22,159 nucleotides of DNA from Scatosoma sp964504025 (GCA_964504025.1 CAZDCO010000023.1:1-22159), one strand, 5' to 3'. Shown: positions 1-8,473, counted from the first letter of the stretch. Translations and numbers: made by a program. The notes: a model not told the origin generated them from the sequence alone.

Positions 1-7
1 ATTTTGA

Positions 8-13
8 TATAAT
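8..13 (+). promoter_or_regulatory. Extended -10 element upstream of cca
   Basis: TATAAT preceded by TG one base upstream lies in a very AT-rich stretch 33 bases before the cca start. Any -35 would fall outside the window. It is probably the cca promoter. Confidence 0.5.
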
Positions 14-46
14 TTTATATATAAAATTTTTTCAAAGGAGTGTACC

Positions 47-1390
47 GTGCTGAAAATTTTGCCGAAATCGCTGATTGCTTTGGCAGGAGTTTGCCCAAAG
101 CCGCTCTACGTAGTGGGCGGCAGCGTGCGCGACTACCTCGCAGGCCATCCCCTGCGCGCGCCCGATTGGGATATTTGTTCTCCCATGCGCGCGGACGAAT
201 TCGTAACCGTTGCGACGGCGCAAGGGTTTCGCGTGCAAGCCGTCTACCAAACAACGGGCACGGTCAAGCTGGCGGACGAAAGGGGCGTCGGCTACGAGTT
301 TTCCTGTTTCCGCTCGGACGCCTACGTTCGCGGAAAACATACTCCCGTTGAAATTTTCTTCACCGAAGATATGCTCTTGGACGCGCGGCGGCGCGACTTC
401 ACCGCCAACGCCGTCTATTACGATATCCGCCGCGGTCAAATCGTCGATCCGCTCGGCGGCATCGCCGCCATCGCCGAAAAACGGCTGACTACCGTTACCG
501 ACGCGCGCAAAGTCTTTTCCGAAGACGGTTTGCGCTTGATGCGTTTGGCGCGACAAGCGGCGCAGCTCGGTTTCACCCCCGACGAAAACTGCATGCGCGG
601 CGCAACGGAAAACGCCGCCCTCATCGACGATATTTCTCCCGAACGCGTCTACGCCGAACTGTCGTTGCTCCTCACCGCCGACGCGCGCTACGGCAACGAA
701 TACGGACAATATCACGGCTTGAAAATATTAGAAAAGACGGGCGTACTCGCGCGGATCTTCCCCGAACTTACGTCAGGGGCAGGTATGCAACAACGTCCCG
801 ATTTCCACGATCACGACGTCCTCGAACACTCCCTTCGCGCCGTCAAGTACGCCGAAAGCGACGTCCGCCTCGCCGCGCTGTTGCACGACGTAGGCAAACC
901 GCAATGTATGCTGCAAGACGGCAACTCCATTGCCCACCCCGTCGTCGGGAAACAGCTCGCCGAACGCATTTTGCAACGACTCAAAGCCCCCAAACGGGTA
1001 ACGCAAACGGTATGCGCGCTGATCGAATGGCACATGTACGATTTTAACTGCCTCACACGCGAAAACAAACTGCGCAAGTTCTTCGTGGAACATTACGCCC
1101 TACTCCCCGAGCTGATGAAAGTGAAACAAGCGGACTTCTCCGCCTGCAAAGACGTGTTATCCCCCGCACCCACCTGTGAAAAGTGGAGAACGATCCTCGA
1201 AAAGATGAAACGCGAGGGCGCGCCCTTCACCAACAGGCAATTAGCCGTCAACGGCAACGATTTGCTCGCCTTAGACTTGCCGCCGAACGCAATCGCGTCT
1301 ACCTTGCACGCCCTGCTCGTACACGCCGCACAAAATCCCAAAGACAACGAAAAGAATAAACTTTGCAGGCTCGCTCTCCGTTTCAACTAA
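47..1390 (+). CDS. cca: CCA-adding tRNA nucleotidyltransferase with HD domain
   Basis: Adds or repairs the 3'-terminal CCA of tRNAs from CTP and ATP; cytoplasmic. The 447-residue protein has the class II poly(A) polymerase/CCA head: GGSVRD at residues 24-29, catalytic aspartates in DWD (D40, D42), RRRDFTANA at 114-122 and the EDxxR-type motif at 159-163. The C-terminal half carries an HD phosphohydrolase domain (LLHDVGKP, HD at 280-281), as in many bacterial Cca proteins. The length suits the family. The start is GTG, chosen because AAGGAG sits six bases upstream at 35-40. The gene is monocistronic and converges on glpK, sharing its terminator. Motifs do not strictly separate full CCA-adding enzymes from A-adding ones. 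With no second homologue in view, CCA-adding is the simplest call. Confidence 0.93.
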   Translation: MLKILPKSLIALAGVCPKPLYVVGGSVRDYLAGHPLRAPDWDICSPMRADEFVTVATAQGFRVQAVYQTTGTVKLADERGVGYEFSCFRSDAYVRGKHTPVEIFFTEDMLLDARRRDFTANAVYYDIRRGQIVDPLGGIAAIAEKRLTTVTDARKVFSEDGLRLMRLARQAAQLGFTPDENCMRGATENAALIDDISPERVYAELSLLLTADARYGNEYGQYHGLKILEKTGVLARIFPELTSGAGMQQRPDFHDHDVLEHSLRAVKYAESDVRLAALLHDVGKPQCMLQDGNSIAHPVVGKQLAERILQRLKAPKRVTQTVCALIEWHMYDFNCLTRENKLRKFFVEHYALLPELMKVKQADFSACKDVLSPAPTCEKWRTILEKMKREGAPFTNRQLAVNGNDLLALDLPPNAIASTLHALLVHAAQNPKDNEKNKLCRLALRFN

Positions 1391-1405
1391 CGTTGACGAA
1401 CGCAA

Positions 1406-1450
1406 AAAAACGCGCTACTCCCTCGCTTTCGCGACGGTTTGCGCGTTTTT
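1406..1450. terminator. Bidirectional terminator between cca and glpK
   Basis: A perfect 10-bp stem (1406-1415 with 1441-1450) has A-runs on its left and T-runs on its right. It can therefore end both the plus-strand cca transcript and the minus-strand lgt-glpK transcript. Confidence 0.8.
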
Positions 1451-1460
1451 ATTTTTTACG

Positions 1461-2951
1461 TCAATCGTCCAACGCCCATTCGCGGCAACGTTCTACCGCC
1501 TTGCGCCATTTTTTCAACCGCTTCGCCCGTTCTTCCTTCGCCATCGTCGGCGCATACGCGCAAATGTTTTCGCGCCGTGCGAACGCCTCTTCCTCACTCT
1601 TCCACACGCCTACCGTCAACCCTGCCAACAACGCCACGCCGAGTGCCGTACTCTCGTGTATGTTCGGTTTCTCGACCGTCGCGCCCAAAATATCCGCTTG
1701 AAATTGCATCAAGAACCCGTCGCGCGACGCGCCGCCGTCCGCTTTCAAGCTACGGAGTTTCAACCCCGTATCCCGTTCCATCGCGAACACCAACTCCGCC
1801 GATTGATAGGCGATACTCTCCTGCGCAGCACGAATGATATGTTCGCGCCGCGTACCGCGCGTAATGCCGAAAATCGCGCCGCGCGCGTACATATCCCAAT
1901 AGGGCGCGCCCAAGCCCGTAAACGCCGGCACGACGTATACGCCGCCCGTATCGGGCACTTTTTGCGCGTAATATTCCGCGTCCCTGCTCTCCGTAAAAAA
2001 GCGCATTTCGTCGCGCAACCATTGAATGACCGCACCGCCGATAAACACGCTGCCCTCTAACGCGTACTGCGTTTTTTGTCCCTTTCTCGTCGCAGCGAGG
2101 GTAGCGAGCAATCCGTTCCGACTGACGGGGCGTTCGTTGCCCGTATTCATCAATAGAAAGCAACCCGTACCGTACGTATTTTTCGCTTCCCCTCTACGCA
2201 AACAGCCCTGCCCGAACAATGCGGCTTGCTGATCGCCTGCCACGCCTGCTATGGGAATTTCCACGCCGCCAAGCTCCGTGTATCCGAAAATATCCCCCGA
2301 ACTTTGCACCGAGGGCAACATCGCGCGCGGCACGGTAAACATCCGCAACAGCTCGTCGTCCCACGTTTCCGTTTCGATATTGAACAGCATCGTCCTCGAC
2401 GCGTTCGTCTTATCGGTAACGTGCCGTTTCCCTTTCGTCAATTTCCAAATCAACCAACTGTCCACCGTTCCGAACAGCAATTCGCCCCGTTCCGCACGCG
2501 CACGCGCGCCTTCGACGTGGTCTAATATCCATTTGATTTTGCTCGCCGAAAAATACGCGTCAGGAATCAACCCCGTCTTCTCCCGTACGAGTTCGCCGTA
2601 CCCGTTTTCGGACAGCGCGCGAATGTCCTCCGCCGTACGACGGCATTGCCATACGATCGCGTTATACACGGGCACGCCCGTGTTTTTATCCCACACCACC
2701 GTCGTTTCCCGTTGGTTCGTGATCCCGATCGCGGCAATATCCCCGACGGCGACGCCGCTCTTGGCGATCAATTCCATCATCACGCCGTATTGACTTGCCC
2801 AAATTTCCGTCGGATCGTGTTCCACCCAACCGTCTTTCGGATAAATTTGTTCAAACTCTCTCGAAAGAAAACCTACGATATTTTGTTGTTCGTCCACGAG
2901 CACCGCACGCGACGACGTCGTGCCCTGATCTAACGCTAATACGTACTTCAC
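1461..2951 (-). CDS. glpK: Glycerol kinase
   Basis: Phosphorylates glycerol with ATP to sn-glycerol 3-phosphate, feeding glycolysis or phospholipid synthesis. The 496-residue FGGY-family protein starts with the phosphate-binding segment DQGTTSSRA (8-16). It keeps the glycerol-contact residues R81-E82, W101 and Y133 and the catalytic base D240 in VAGDQQAALFGQ. The start is GTG; its GTGA overlaps the lgt stop codon by four bases, so translation is probably coupled. The loop just before IPIAGVAGDQ reads YTELGGVE and lacks the histidine that HPr phosphorylates in enterococcal and Bacillus GlpK, so PTS-HPr activation of that type is unlikely. No glpF or glpD is visible, and pairing with lgt points to lipid metabolism rather than glycerol catabolism (an inference). 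Confidence 0.96.
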   Translation of the reverse strand: MKYVLALDQGTTSSRAVLVDEQQNIVGFLSREFEQIYPKDGWVEHDPTEIWASQYGVMMELIAKSGVAVGDIAAIGITNQRETTVVWDKNTGVPVYNAIVWQCRRTAEDIRALSENGYGELVREKTGLIPDAYFSASKIKWILDHVEGARARAERGELLFGTVDSWLIWKLTKGKRHVTDKTNASRTMLFNIETETWDDELLRMFTVPRAMLPSVQSSGDIFGYTELGGVEIPIAGVAGDQQAALFGQGCLRRGEAKNTYGTGCFLLMNTGNERPVSRNGLLATLAATRKGQKTQYALEGSVFIGGAVIQWLRDEMRFFTESRDAEYYAQKVPDTGGVYVVPAFTGLGAPYWDMYARGAIFGITRGTRREHIIRAAQESIAYQSAELVFAMERDTGLKLRSLKADGGASRDGFLMQFQADILGATVEKPNIHESTALGVALLAGLTVGVWKSEEEAFARRENICAYAPTMAKEERAKRLKKWRKAVERCREWALDD

Positions 2952-3748
2952 TTCGTACCTGCCTGCCTCTTTTTTCGTTCACGGAGTATCATTACCGCCG
3001 CATACGCCGCGCCTGCCAAAACGCACGCAATCGCCGTTACCTGCGACGGAGTGAAACAGGGCAAAAGAGACGCTCCGCGATCGTCCCCTCGCCAAAATTC
3101 GATACAAAACCGCCACGCACCGTACGCGACGAGATAGATCGACGCCAACGGCACGCGCCGACGTCCGTTCTCCTTCCTCTTAAACAATAGCGCGAACAAT
3201 ACGCCCGACAGCAAAAAGAGGAACGCCGACTCGTACAACTGCACGGGGAGTACCTTTTGCCAGCCGCTTTCCGTCCACGACGACACGCCGAATACGCTTT
3301 CCGTCGTCCATCCGTGGCAACAGCCTGCGAAAAAGCAACCAATCCGTCCGAACGCGTGTCCGAGCGGTACGGCACACGCCGCAACTTCCGCCACTTCGCA
3401 CGTTTGCTCGCCCGATCGTACGCCGCAAACTCTACCGCCCGACGTCCATACGACGAGAAACGCCGCCACGCCGACCAAAAATCCGCCGTAAAACGTCATT
3501 CCCGTACCGTCGTTCACCTGAAAGACGCCCGTTTTTAGAAAATCGTAAAACGCTTGGAAGAGTACCGCGCCGACGAACCCGAACGCAATCGCCGCCACGA
3601 TCGCCACGGTGAACAGCCTCCGCAAAGCCGCGGAAAACCCGCGCTTTTCCAACGCCGAGTACGCCGCTACGAACGCGATCGTCAGCCCTGCCGCCACGCA
3701 TATTTCGTATAGATTGACCGCACCAAACAGCACGGGATAGGGATACAT
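2948..3748 (-). CDS. lgt: Prolipoprotein diacylglyceryl transferase family protein (Cys-rich variant)
   Basis: Lgt moves diacylglycerol from phosphatidylglycerol to the lipobox cysteine of prolipoproteins in the cytoplasmic membrane. The 266-residue protein has about seven hydrophobic segments and the family landmarks in order: MTFYGG (84-89), the signature GRIGCFFAGCCHG (134-146), PVQLYE (168-173) and RFCIEFWRGD (213-222). It departs from the E. coli enzyme. The essential histidine of the HGG motif is Tyr here, and the GRIGNFxNGE signature has Cys or Ala where N146, N149 and E151 sit. This variant is common in Clostridia, usually annotated as Lgt. A different acceptor or donor cannot be excluded. 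It is the first gene of an operon with glpK, with an RBS GGAGGG eight bases before ATG and a strong promoter. Confidence 0.82.
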   Translation of the reverse strand: MYPYPVLFGAVNLYEICVAAGLTIAFVAAYSALEKRGFSAALRRLFTVAIVAAIAFGFVGAVLFQAFYDFLKTGVFQVNDGTGMTFYGGFLVGVAAFLVVWTSGGRVCGVRSGEQTCEVAEVAACAVPLGHAFGRIGCFFAGCCHGWTTESVFGVSSWTESGWQKVLPVQLYESAFLFLLSGVLFALLFKRKENGRRRVPLASIYLVAYGAWRFCIEFWRGDDRGASLLPCFTPSQVTAIACVLAGAAYAAVMILRERKKRQAGTK

Positions 3749-3778
3749 AGCACGCCCTCCGACCTTTCTACACGTTAA

Positions 3779-3807
3779 GTATACACGAACGCGCGCCGTT
3801 TGTCAAC
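3779..3807 (-). promoter_or_regulatory. Sigma-A promoter of lgt-glpK
   Basis: Read on the minus strand: TTGACA (3802-3807), a 17-bp spacer and TATAAC (3779-3784). It lies about 30 bases upstream of the lgt start. Confidence 0.75.
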
Positions 3808-3847
3808 GCCGCACGGGAATATTTTGCATTTTCGTGATAAAACGAAA

Positions 3848-3876
3848 GCGGAGTCGCTTTCCGTAGCGAACTCCGC
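3848..3876 (-). terminator. Terminator of the cold-shock gene
   Basis: Stem 3848-3854 pairs with 3870-3876 and continues with an inner CGCT/AGCG pair. It is followed on the minus strand by TTTCGTTTT, eight bases past the csp stop codon. Confidence 0.75.
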
Positions 3877-3883
3877 CCCATTC

Positions 3884-4102
3884 TCAATTTTCTTCTACCG
3901 TAACGTTGGCAGCGCGCAATTTTGAAGCGTTTTTAGGATCGGACTCCGTTTCAAACGACACCCGTTGTCCCTCTTTCAACCGCTTGTAACCCTCCATCAC
4001 GATCGCCGAGAAGTGCACGAATACGTCCTCGCCGCCCTCGTCTTTCGAGATAAAGCCGTAGCCTTTCTCCGCGTTGAACCATTTTACCGTTCCTTTGCTC
4101 AT
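3884..4102 (-). CDS. Cold-shock domain protein (CspA family)
   Basis: Small single-stranded nucleic-acid-binding protein, an RNA chaperone and antiterminator in the CspA/CspB family. The 72-residue product is a single OB-fold with RNP1 (KGYGFI, 13-18) and RNP2 (VFVHF, 27-31). The start was set at the internal ATG, not at an upstream in-frame codon, because the protein then begins MSKGTVKWFN like all family members and has a strong RBS (GGAGGGAG) just upstream. The transcript leader is about 80 bases, as is common for csp genes, and the gene has its own promoter and terminator. Which paralogue (cspA, cspB, cspD) it corresponds to cannot be told. Confidence 0.95.
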   Translation of the reverse strand: MSKGTVKWFNAEKGYGFISKDEGGEDVFVHFSAIVMEGYKRLKEGQRVSFETESDPKNASKLRAANVTVEEN

Positions 4103-4192
4103 CTTTCTCCCTCCAAATATATACTTTTCCCCGATAAAGACAAGGAAAAACCGTCCTTTCGTCCGCTCTCCCCTTCCCTTACCGATACATAC

Positions 4193-4221
4193 AGTATACC
4201 ATACCTTTTTCAAAATTGCAA
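4193..4221 (-). promoter_or_regulatory. Promoter of the cold-shock gene
   Basis: On the minus strand: TTGCAA (4216-4221), a 17-bp spacer and TATACT (4193-4198) with an extended TG. It implies a leader of roughly 80 nucleotides before the csp start. Confidence 0.65.
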
Positions 4222-4281
4222 TACCGACTTTCGTTTTTTATTCGTTTTTTTACTATTTTTTTGCTTTTTTCTATAAAATAA

Positions 4282-4310
4282 TAGACTTTCTATGCCGATT
4301 ATGTTATAAT
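4282..4310 (+). promoter_or_regulatory. Promoter of uppP
   Basis: TAGACT (4282-4287), a 17-bp spacer and TATAAT (4305-4310) with an extended TG, about 50 bases before the uppP start. It diverges from the csp promoter. Confidence 0.65.
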
Positions 4311-4360
4311 TTCATTGTTAAGAAAGCATAGAATACTGCAAAAGCGCGGAGGGCACTGTC

Positions 4361-5461
4361 GTGAGCGTTATCGAATTGTTAAAAGTGATTTGTTTGGGTA
4401 TCATCGAGGGTATCACCGAATGGCTGCCCGTATCCAGCACGGGGCACATGCTCCTCTTCGACGCGCTCTTCCCCCTGCAAGTTTCCGAAGCGTTCATGGA
4501 AACGTTCAAGGTCGTCATTCAGTTGGGCGCGATCCTCGCCGTCGTCGTACTCTTCTTCAAAAAACTCTTTCCGTGGCGTTTGGAAAAGAAGGAAAGCGAA
4601 AACGGAATGAAAACGGTCGTACGCACGGACAAGAATATTTTGATCCTTTGGTTAAAAGTGATCGTCGCCTGCTTGCCTGCCGCCGTATTCGGGTTGTTGC
4701 TCGACGATATTTTGGAAGCGTATTTGCAAACGCCGCTCGTCATCGCGTTGGCGTTGATCGTCTACGGCGTGGCGTTTATCCTCGTGGAGAACGCCAACGA
4801 AAAGAAAACGTTTATCACGCAAACGACGGACGAAATCACCTATAAACAGGCGTTGTTGATCGGCGCGTTTCAGGTACTCTCCCTGATCCCCGGCACGTCC
4901 TGCTTGCCTGCCGCCGTATTCGGGTTGTTGCTCGACGATATTTTGGAAGCGTATTTGCAAACGCCGCTCGTCATCGCGTTGGCGTTGATCGTCTACGGCG
5001 TGGCGTTTATCCTCGTGGAGAACGCCAACGAAAAGAAAACGTTTATCACGCAAACGACGGACGAAATCACCTATAAACAGGCGTTGTTGATCGGCGCGTT
5101 TCAGGTACTCTCCCTGATCCCCGGCACGTCCCGTTCGGGCGCGACGATTTTGGGCGCGCTGCTGATCGGCGTATCCCGTCCCGCGGGCGCGGAGTTCACC
5201 TTCTTCCTTGCGATCCCCGTCATGCTCGGTGCGAGCGCGTTAAAGATTTTGAAATTTATCCTCGGCGGCAACGCGCTGCTCGGCACGGAAATCGCCTATC
5301 TTTTGATCGGCTGCGCCGTCGCGTTCGCCGTATCCATGCTCGCCATTCGCTTTTTAATGAATTTTGTCAAAAAACACAGTTTCAAGGCGTTCGGTTGGTA
5401 TCGTATCGCACTCGGTGCGGTCGTCATCGCCACCCTCGTTTTGCCGACGTTTTTTGCATAA
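4361..5461 (+). CDS. uppP: Undecaprenyl-diphosphatase with internal 77-residue duplication
   Basis: UppP/BacA dephosphorylates undecaprenyl pyrophosphate at the membrane to recycle the lipid carrier for peptidoglycan; overexpression gives bacitracin resistance. The first family motif, IIEGITEWLPVSSTGH, is at residues 14-29. The second, PGTSRSGAT, is at 254-262. The protein has 366 residues, against about 270-290 for the family. Residues 104-180 are repeated exactly as 181-257, adding two membrane helices and a second copy of the segment leading into the active site. The first copy ends PGTSC and lacks the arginine that follows PGTS in the real motif. Removing one copy restores a normal 289-residue UppP. 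Start is GTG, with GGAGGG seven bases upstream. An SGNH hydrolase follows after 33 bases. Confidence 0.93.
   Translation: MSVIELLKVICLGIIEGITEWLPVSSTGHMLLFDALFPLQVSEAFMETFKVVIQLGAILAVVVLFFKKLFPWRLEKKESENGMKTVVRTDKNILILWLKVIVACLPAAVFGLLLDDILEAYLQTPLVIALALIVYGVAFILVENANEKKTFITQTTDEITYKQALLIGAFQVLSLIPGTSCLPAAVFGLLLDDILEAYLQTPLVIALALIVYGVAFILVENANEKKTFITQTTDEITYKQALLIGAFQVLSLIPGTSRSGATILGALLIGVSRPAGAEFTFFLAIPVMLGASALKILKFILGGNALLGTEIAYLLIGCAVAFAVSMLAIRFLMNFVKKHSFKAFGWYRIALGAVVIATLVLPTFFA
4670..5131 (+). repeat. Perfect 231-bp direct tandem duplication in uppP
   Basis: 4670-4900 and 4901-5131 are identical base for base as far as I can compare them. The unit is 77 codons and begins on a codon boundary, so frame is kept. 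Only two bases (CC) of shared sequence precede the two copies, so this is a short-homology duplication. Confidence 0.97.
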
Positions 5462-5494
5462 AATATAAAAAAATCACGCTAAAAAAGGATTATT

Positions 5495-6574
5495 ATGAAC
5501 ATTTCACAAATCGACGAAAATTTCAAGTTGCCGCAATTAGACGAACCGGACATCGAATGGTTAAACGCCAACGAAGCACCCTTTGATTTGCACGGCGTGT
5601 TCTATTCGCAAGAAGAGGGAAAATATTTGCGTATGCCCTCCGACGTTGCCAAGTCGGTTTCCGACGGCGTTGCGTTCTTGAACACGCAAACTTCGGGCGG
5701 CAGACTCCGCTTTATCACCAACTCTCCCTACGTCGCGATCAAGTGCGTAATGCCCAAGGTCTATCCCATGGAACAATACAGCATTTTCGGCAGCTACGGC
5801 TTTGCCATTTACGAGAACGGCAAATACGCCGCCCCCCTCGCACCCGACGCCGTGAGTTTCGTGGAAACGAAAACGGAGAAGTACGCCTTCCAAAGCATTT
5901 GCCGCTTCCCCGATCATTTGTTGCAGGAAATGTGTTTGTATTTCCCCCTCTATAACGGCGTATTCGAGCTGTATATCGGCGTCAAGAAGGGCAGCACCGT
6001 GCAAACGCCTACCCCGTACCCCCTGTCGCGCCCCGTCGTATTCTACGGTAGCTCGATCACGCAGGGCGGTTGCGCCTCCCACGCAGGGAACGAATACGTC
6101 GCGCAACTCTCCCGTAAACTCCATTTCGATTATATCAACCTCGGCTTTTCGGGGAACGGCAAGGGCGAGCCTGCCATTGCGGAGTATATCGCGAAACTGC
6201 ACCCCTCCGTGCTCGTACTCGATTACGATTATAACGCGCCCGATGTGGAGCACTTGCAAGCGACGCATTACGGTATGTACGAAACGTTCCGCAAGGAAAA
6301 CCCTACCGCGCCCGTCGTGTTTATCAGCAAGCCCGACTTCGACACGAAGCCAGAGGAAGCGTCCAAACGCCGCGCCGTGATTTACGCAACCTACGTCAAA
6401 GCGAAGCGCAACAAGGATAAGCGCGTCTATTTCATCGACGGCGAACGCTTATTCGGCAAAGAGGATAGAGACGCGTGCACGGTGGATAGATGCCACCCCA
6501 ACGATCTCGGTTTCAACCGCATGGCGACGACGATCGCGCCTGTGCTGAAAAAGGCGTTAAAAGCTTGTAAATAA
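5495..6574 (+). CDS. SGNH/GDSL-family hydrolase with N-terminal beta domain
   Basis: Predicted esterase or acyl hydrolase of the SGNH superfamily; its substrate is unknown. Residues 1-175 resemble the beta-sandwich N-terminal domain that precedes many such enzymes (Pfam GxDLY type). The catalytic domain has block I YGSSITQGG with Ser187, block II NLGFSGNG (Gly218), block III LDYDYNAP (Asn247) and block V DRCHPNDLG with Asp331 and His334, so all four SGNH residues are present. No signal peptide is seen, so it is likely cytoplasmic. ATG start with AAAAAAGGA six bases upstream. The 33-base gap to uppP has no terminator, so the two are probably cotranscribed. Related proteins remove acyl groups from sugars, which would fit the nearby convergent fucI only loosely. 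Confidence 0.88.
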   Translation: MNISQIDENFKLPQLDEPDIEWLNANEAPFDLHGVFYSQEEGKYLRMPSDVAKSVSDGVAFLNTQTSGGRLRFITNSPYVAIKCVMPKVYPMEQYSIFGSYGFAIYENGKYAAPLAPDAVSFVETKTEKYAFQSICRFPDHLLQEMCLYFPLYNGVFELYIGVKKGSTVQTPTPYPLSRPVVFYGSSITQGGCASHAGNEYVAQLSRKLHFDYINLGFSGNGKGEPAIAEYIAKLHPSVLVLDYDYNAPDVEHLQATHYGMYETFRKENPTAPVVFISKPDFDTKPEEASKRRAVIYATYVKAKRNKDKRVYFIDGERLFGKEDRDACTVDRCHPNDLGFNRMATTIAPVLKKALKACK

Positions 6575-6595
6575 TAAACGATAGGTAAAAAAGTA

Positions 6596-6621
6596 CCCCC
6601 GTGCGAATATTCGCACGGGGG
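6596..6621. terminator. Palindromic terminator between the SGNH hydrolase and fucI
   Basis: A fully palindromic 26-base sequence flanked by AAAAAAGTA on the left and TTTCG on the right, lying between two convergent stop codons. The T-run is better on the minus strand, serving fucI, but it can stop both transcripts. Confidence 0.85.
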
Positions 6622-6640
6622 TTTCGTCGTCTATCGACGC

Positions 6641-8473
6641 TTACTTCTTATAGAGAGGACCGTAAGTCGCGCACGCGCGGTAGTCCTGTCCTTCCTTGTC
6701 CATACCGAACGCGTTCCAGCATGCAGGACGGAAGATCTTTTCCTCGGGTACGTTGTGCATACATACGGGGATACGGAGCATGGAACACATCGTGATCAAG
6801 TCCGCACCGATATGACCGTAGGAAATCGCGCCGTGGTTTGCGCCCCAGTTTTGCATAACTTCGTACGCCGTCTTGAACGGGCTGCCCTCTTTGCCGTCGC
6901 AACGAGGCGCGAACCAAGTGCAAGGCCATGTGGGGTTCGTTCTTTCCATAAGCGTATCCGAAACGTCGTCGGGAAGGTTCACCGTCCAACCTTCGGCAAT
7001 TTGCAACACAGGACCCAAGCCCTTGACGAGATTCAATCTGATCATCGTACAAGGCATTTCCGCTTTCGTCGTGTAATGGCTGGAGAAGCCGCCGCCACGG
7101 AAGTTGTCGAAGCCTGCTTCGCACCAAACGGTAGCCTTCGTCATCTTTTCGATATCCTCGTCGGTAACTTCCCACCACTTCTTCATCACGGCGTTGCCGT
7201 TTTCGTCCTTACATTCGCCGCAAGCGTCCAAGCACGCCGCGCCCGAATTCAACAGGTGAATGATACCGTCCGATTCTTTCGCTTTGCCCTGCAATTCGTA
7301 ACCGGTAACGCGCTTCGTCGCGTCGCCGCTCCAATACGTTCTCACGTCGGCGAAAATTTGCGCACGGTGCGTCAACAAACGCATGAACAGCATACCGAGT
7401 CCGTTCAAAACGTCGTTCTCCGTCGCCAAAGTGTACGGTTCTCTCGCCCCTTGATAATCGAAGCTCGAAGAGAGGAACGCTTCGGGATAATCGCAATTCG
7501 GCCAATGATCCGTCCATTGTCTTTGTCCTTGGAAACCGCCCGCGATCGCGTTATGACCTACTTTTTCTTCCTCGAATCCGTCGGGCAAGTTCTTGTTGCC
7601 TGCCATCAAGTCTTTGATGATGCAGTACATCTTAACCGTGAATTCCCATTGCTTTTCTTTTTCTTCGTCGGTGAACTTGATACGGCGTTCTTTACCCAAG
7701 AACTCTACCGATTCGGGGTTGTCGTCTCTACCCATCTTGCAATGTTCTTTCGTCCACTTCAACGCCTTTTGATATTCTTCCTCGTCGTAGATTCCCTCTT
7801 CCATACGACGGAGAATTTCCACCTCGTCTACGCTTTCTACGCGCATATCCAAGTAGGATTCCATAAAGTCTTGATCGATGATCGAACCTGCGATACCCAT
7901 ACATTGCGAACCGATTTGCAGGTACGATTTGCCGCGCATCGTCGCCACCGCAACCGCCGCGCGACCGAAGCGCAACAACTTTTCTTTCACGTCGTCGGGA
8001 ATGGTTTCCACCATATCTCTATCCTGCACTTCGTGGCCGTAAATACCGAACGCGGGCAAGCCCTTTTGCGCGTGGCCCGCGAGCACCGCCGCCAAGTATA
8101 CCGCGCCGGGACGTTCCGTGCCGTTAAACCACCAAACCGCCTTGATCGTCGTGGGATCCATATCCATCGTTTCGCTGCCGTAGCACCAGCAAGGCGTTAC
8201 CGAAAGGGTAATGCTTACGCCCTCTTTCTTAAACTTGTTCGCGCAAGCCGCCGCTTCGGGGACGCGACCGATCGACGTGTCCGCCATAACGACCTTTACG
8301 TGCTCGCCGTTCGAATAGAATAAATTTTCCTCAAACAGCTTCTTCGCCGCGTTCGCCATTGCCATAACCTGTCCTTCCAAGCTTTCGCGAAGCTGCATAG
8401 GACCTCTTCTTCCGTCTACGATCGGACGGATACCGATGACGGGATATTCACCCACGTATCTGTTTTGTGCCAT
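6641..8473 (-). CDS. fucI: L-fucose isomerase
   Basis: Interconverts L-fucose and L-fuculose (also D-arabinose and D-ribulose) using Mn2+; first step of cytoplasmic L-fucose breakdown. The 610-residue protein is colinear with E. coli FucI (591 residues). It keeps the TPCWCYGSETMDMDPT region (93-108), the metal and catalytic residues E352 (ATEND), D376 (FADVRTYW) and H548 (NWGANHG), and the C-terminal GQDYRACxxYGPLYKK. The extra length is mainly a charged insert near residues 250-300. ATG start with AAGGAGAAG. It has its own promoter and terminator. No fucK, fucA or transporter lies beside it, so the rest of the pathway must be elsewhere. The host may use fucosylated gut glycans (an inference). 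Confidence 0.97.
   Translation of the reverse strand: MAQNRYVGEYPVIGIRPIVDGRRGPMQLRESLEGQVMAMANAAKKLFEENLFYSNGEHVKVVMADTSIGRVPEAAACANKFKKEGVSITLSVTPCWCYGSETMDMDPTTIKAVWWFNGTERPGAVYLAAVLAGHAQKGLPAFGIYGHEVQDRDMVETIPDDVKEKLLRFGRAAVAVATMRGKSYLQIGSQCMGIAGSIIDQDFMESYLDMRVESVDEVEILRRMEEGIYDEEEYQKALKWTKEHCKMGRDDNPESVEFLGKERRIKFTDEEKEKQWEFTVKMYCIIKDLMAGNKNLPDGFEEEKVGHNAIAGGFQGQRQWTDHWPNCDYPEAFLSSSFDYQGAREPYTLATENDVLNGLGMLFMRLLTHRAQIFADVRTYWSGDATKRVTGYELQGKAKESDGIIHLLNSGAACLDACGECKDENGNAVMKKWWEVTDEDIEKMTKATVWCEAGFDNFRGGGFSSHYTTKAEMPCTMIRLNLVKGLGPVLQIAEGWTVNLPDDVSDTLMERTNPTWPCTWFAPRCDGKEGSPFKTAYEVMQNWGANHGAISYGHIGADLITMCSMLRIPVCMHNVPEEKIFRPACWNAFGMDKEGQDYRACATYGPLYKK

Noticed and set aside
5462..5494. 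Terminator between uppP and the SGNH hydrolase
   Set aside because: It is AT-rich but has no stem, so the two genes are treated as cotranscribed.
6755..8323. 522-codon open frame opposite fucI
   Set aside because: Shadow of fucI: Arg/His/Val/Phe-rich low-quality translation and no start signals.
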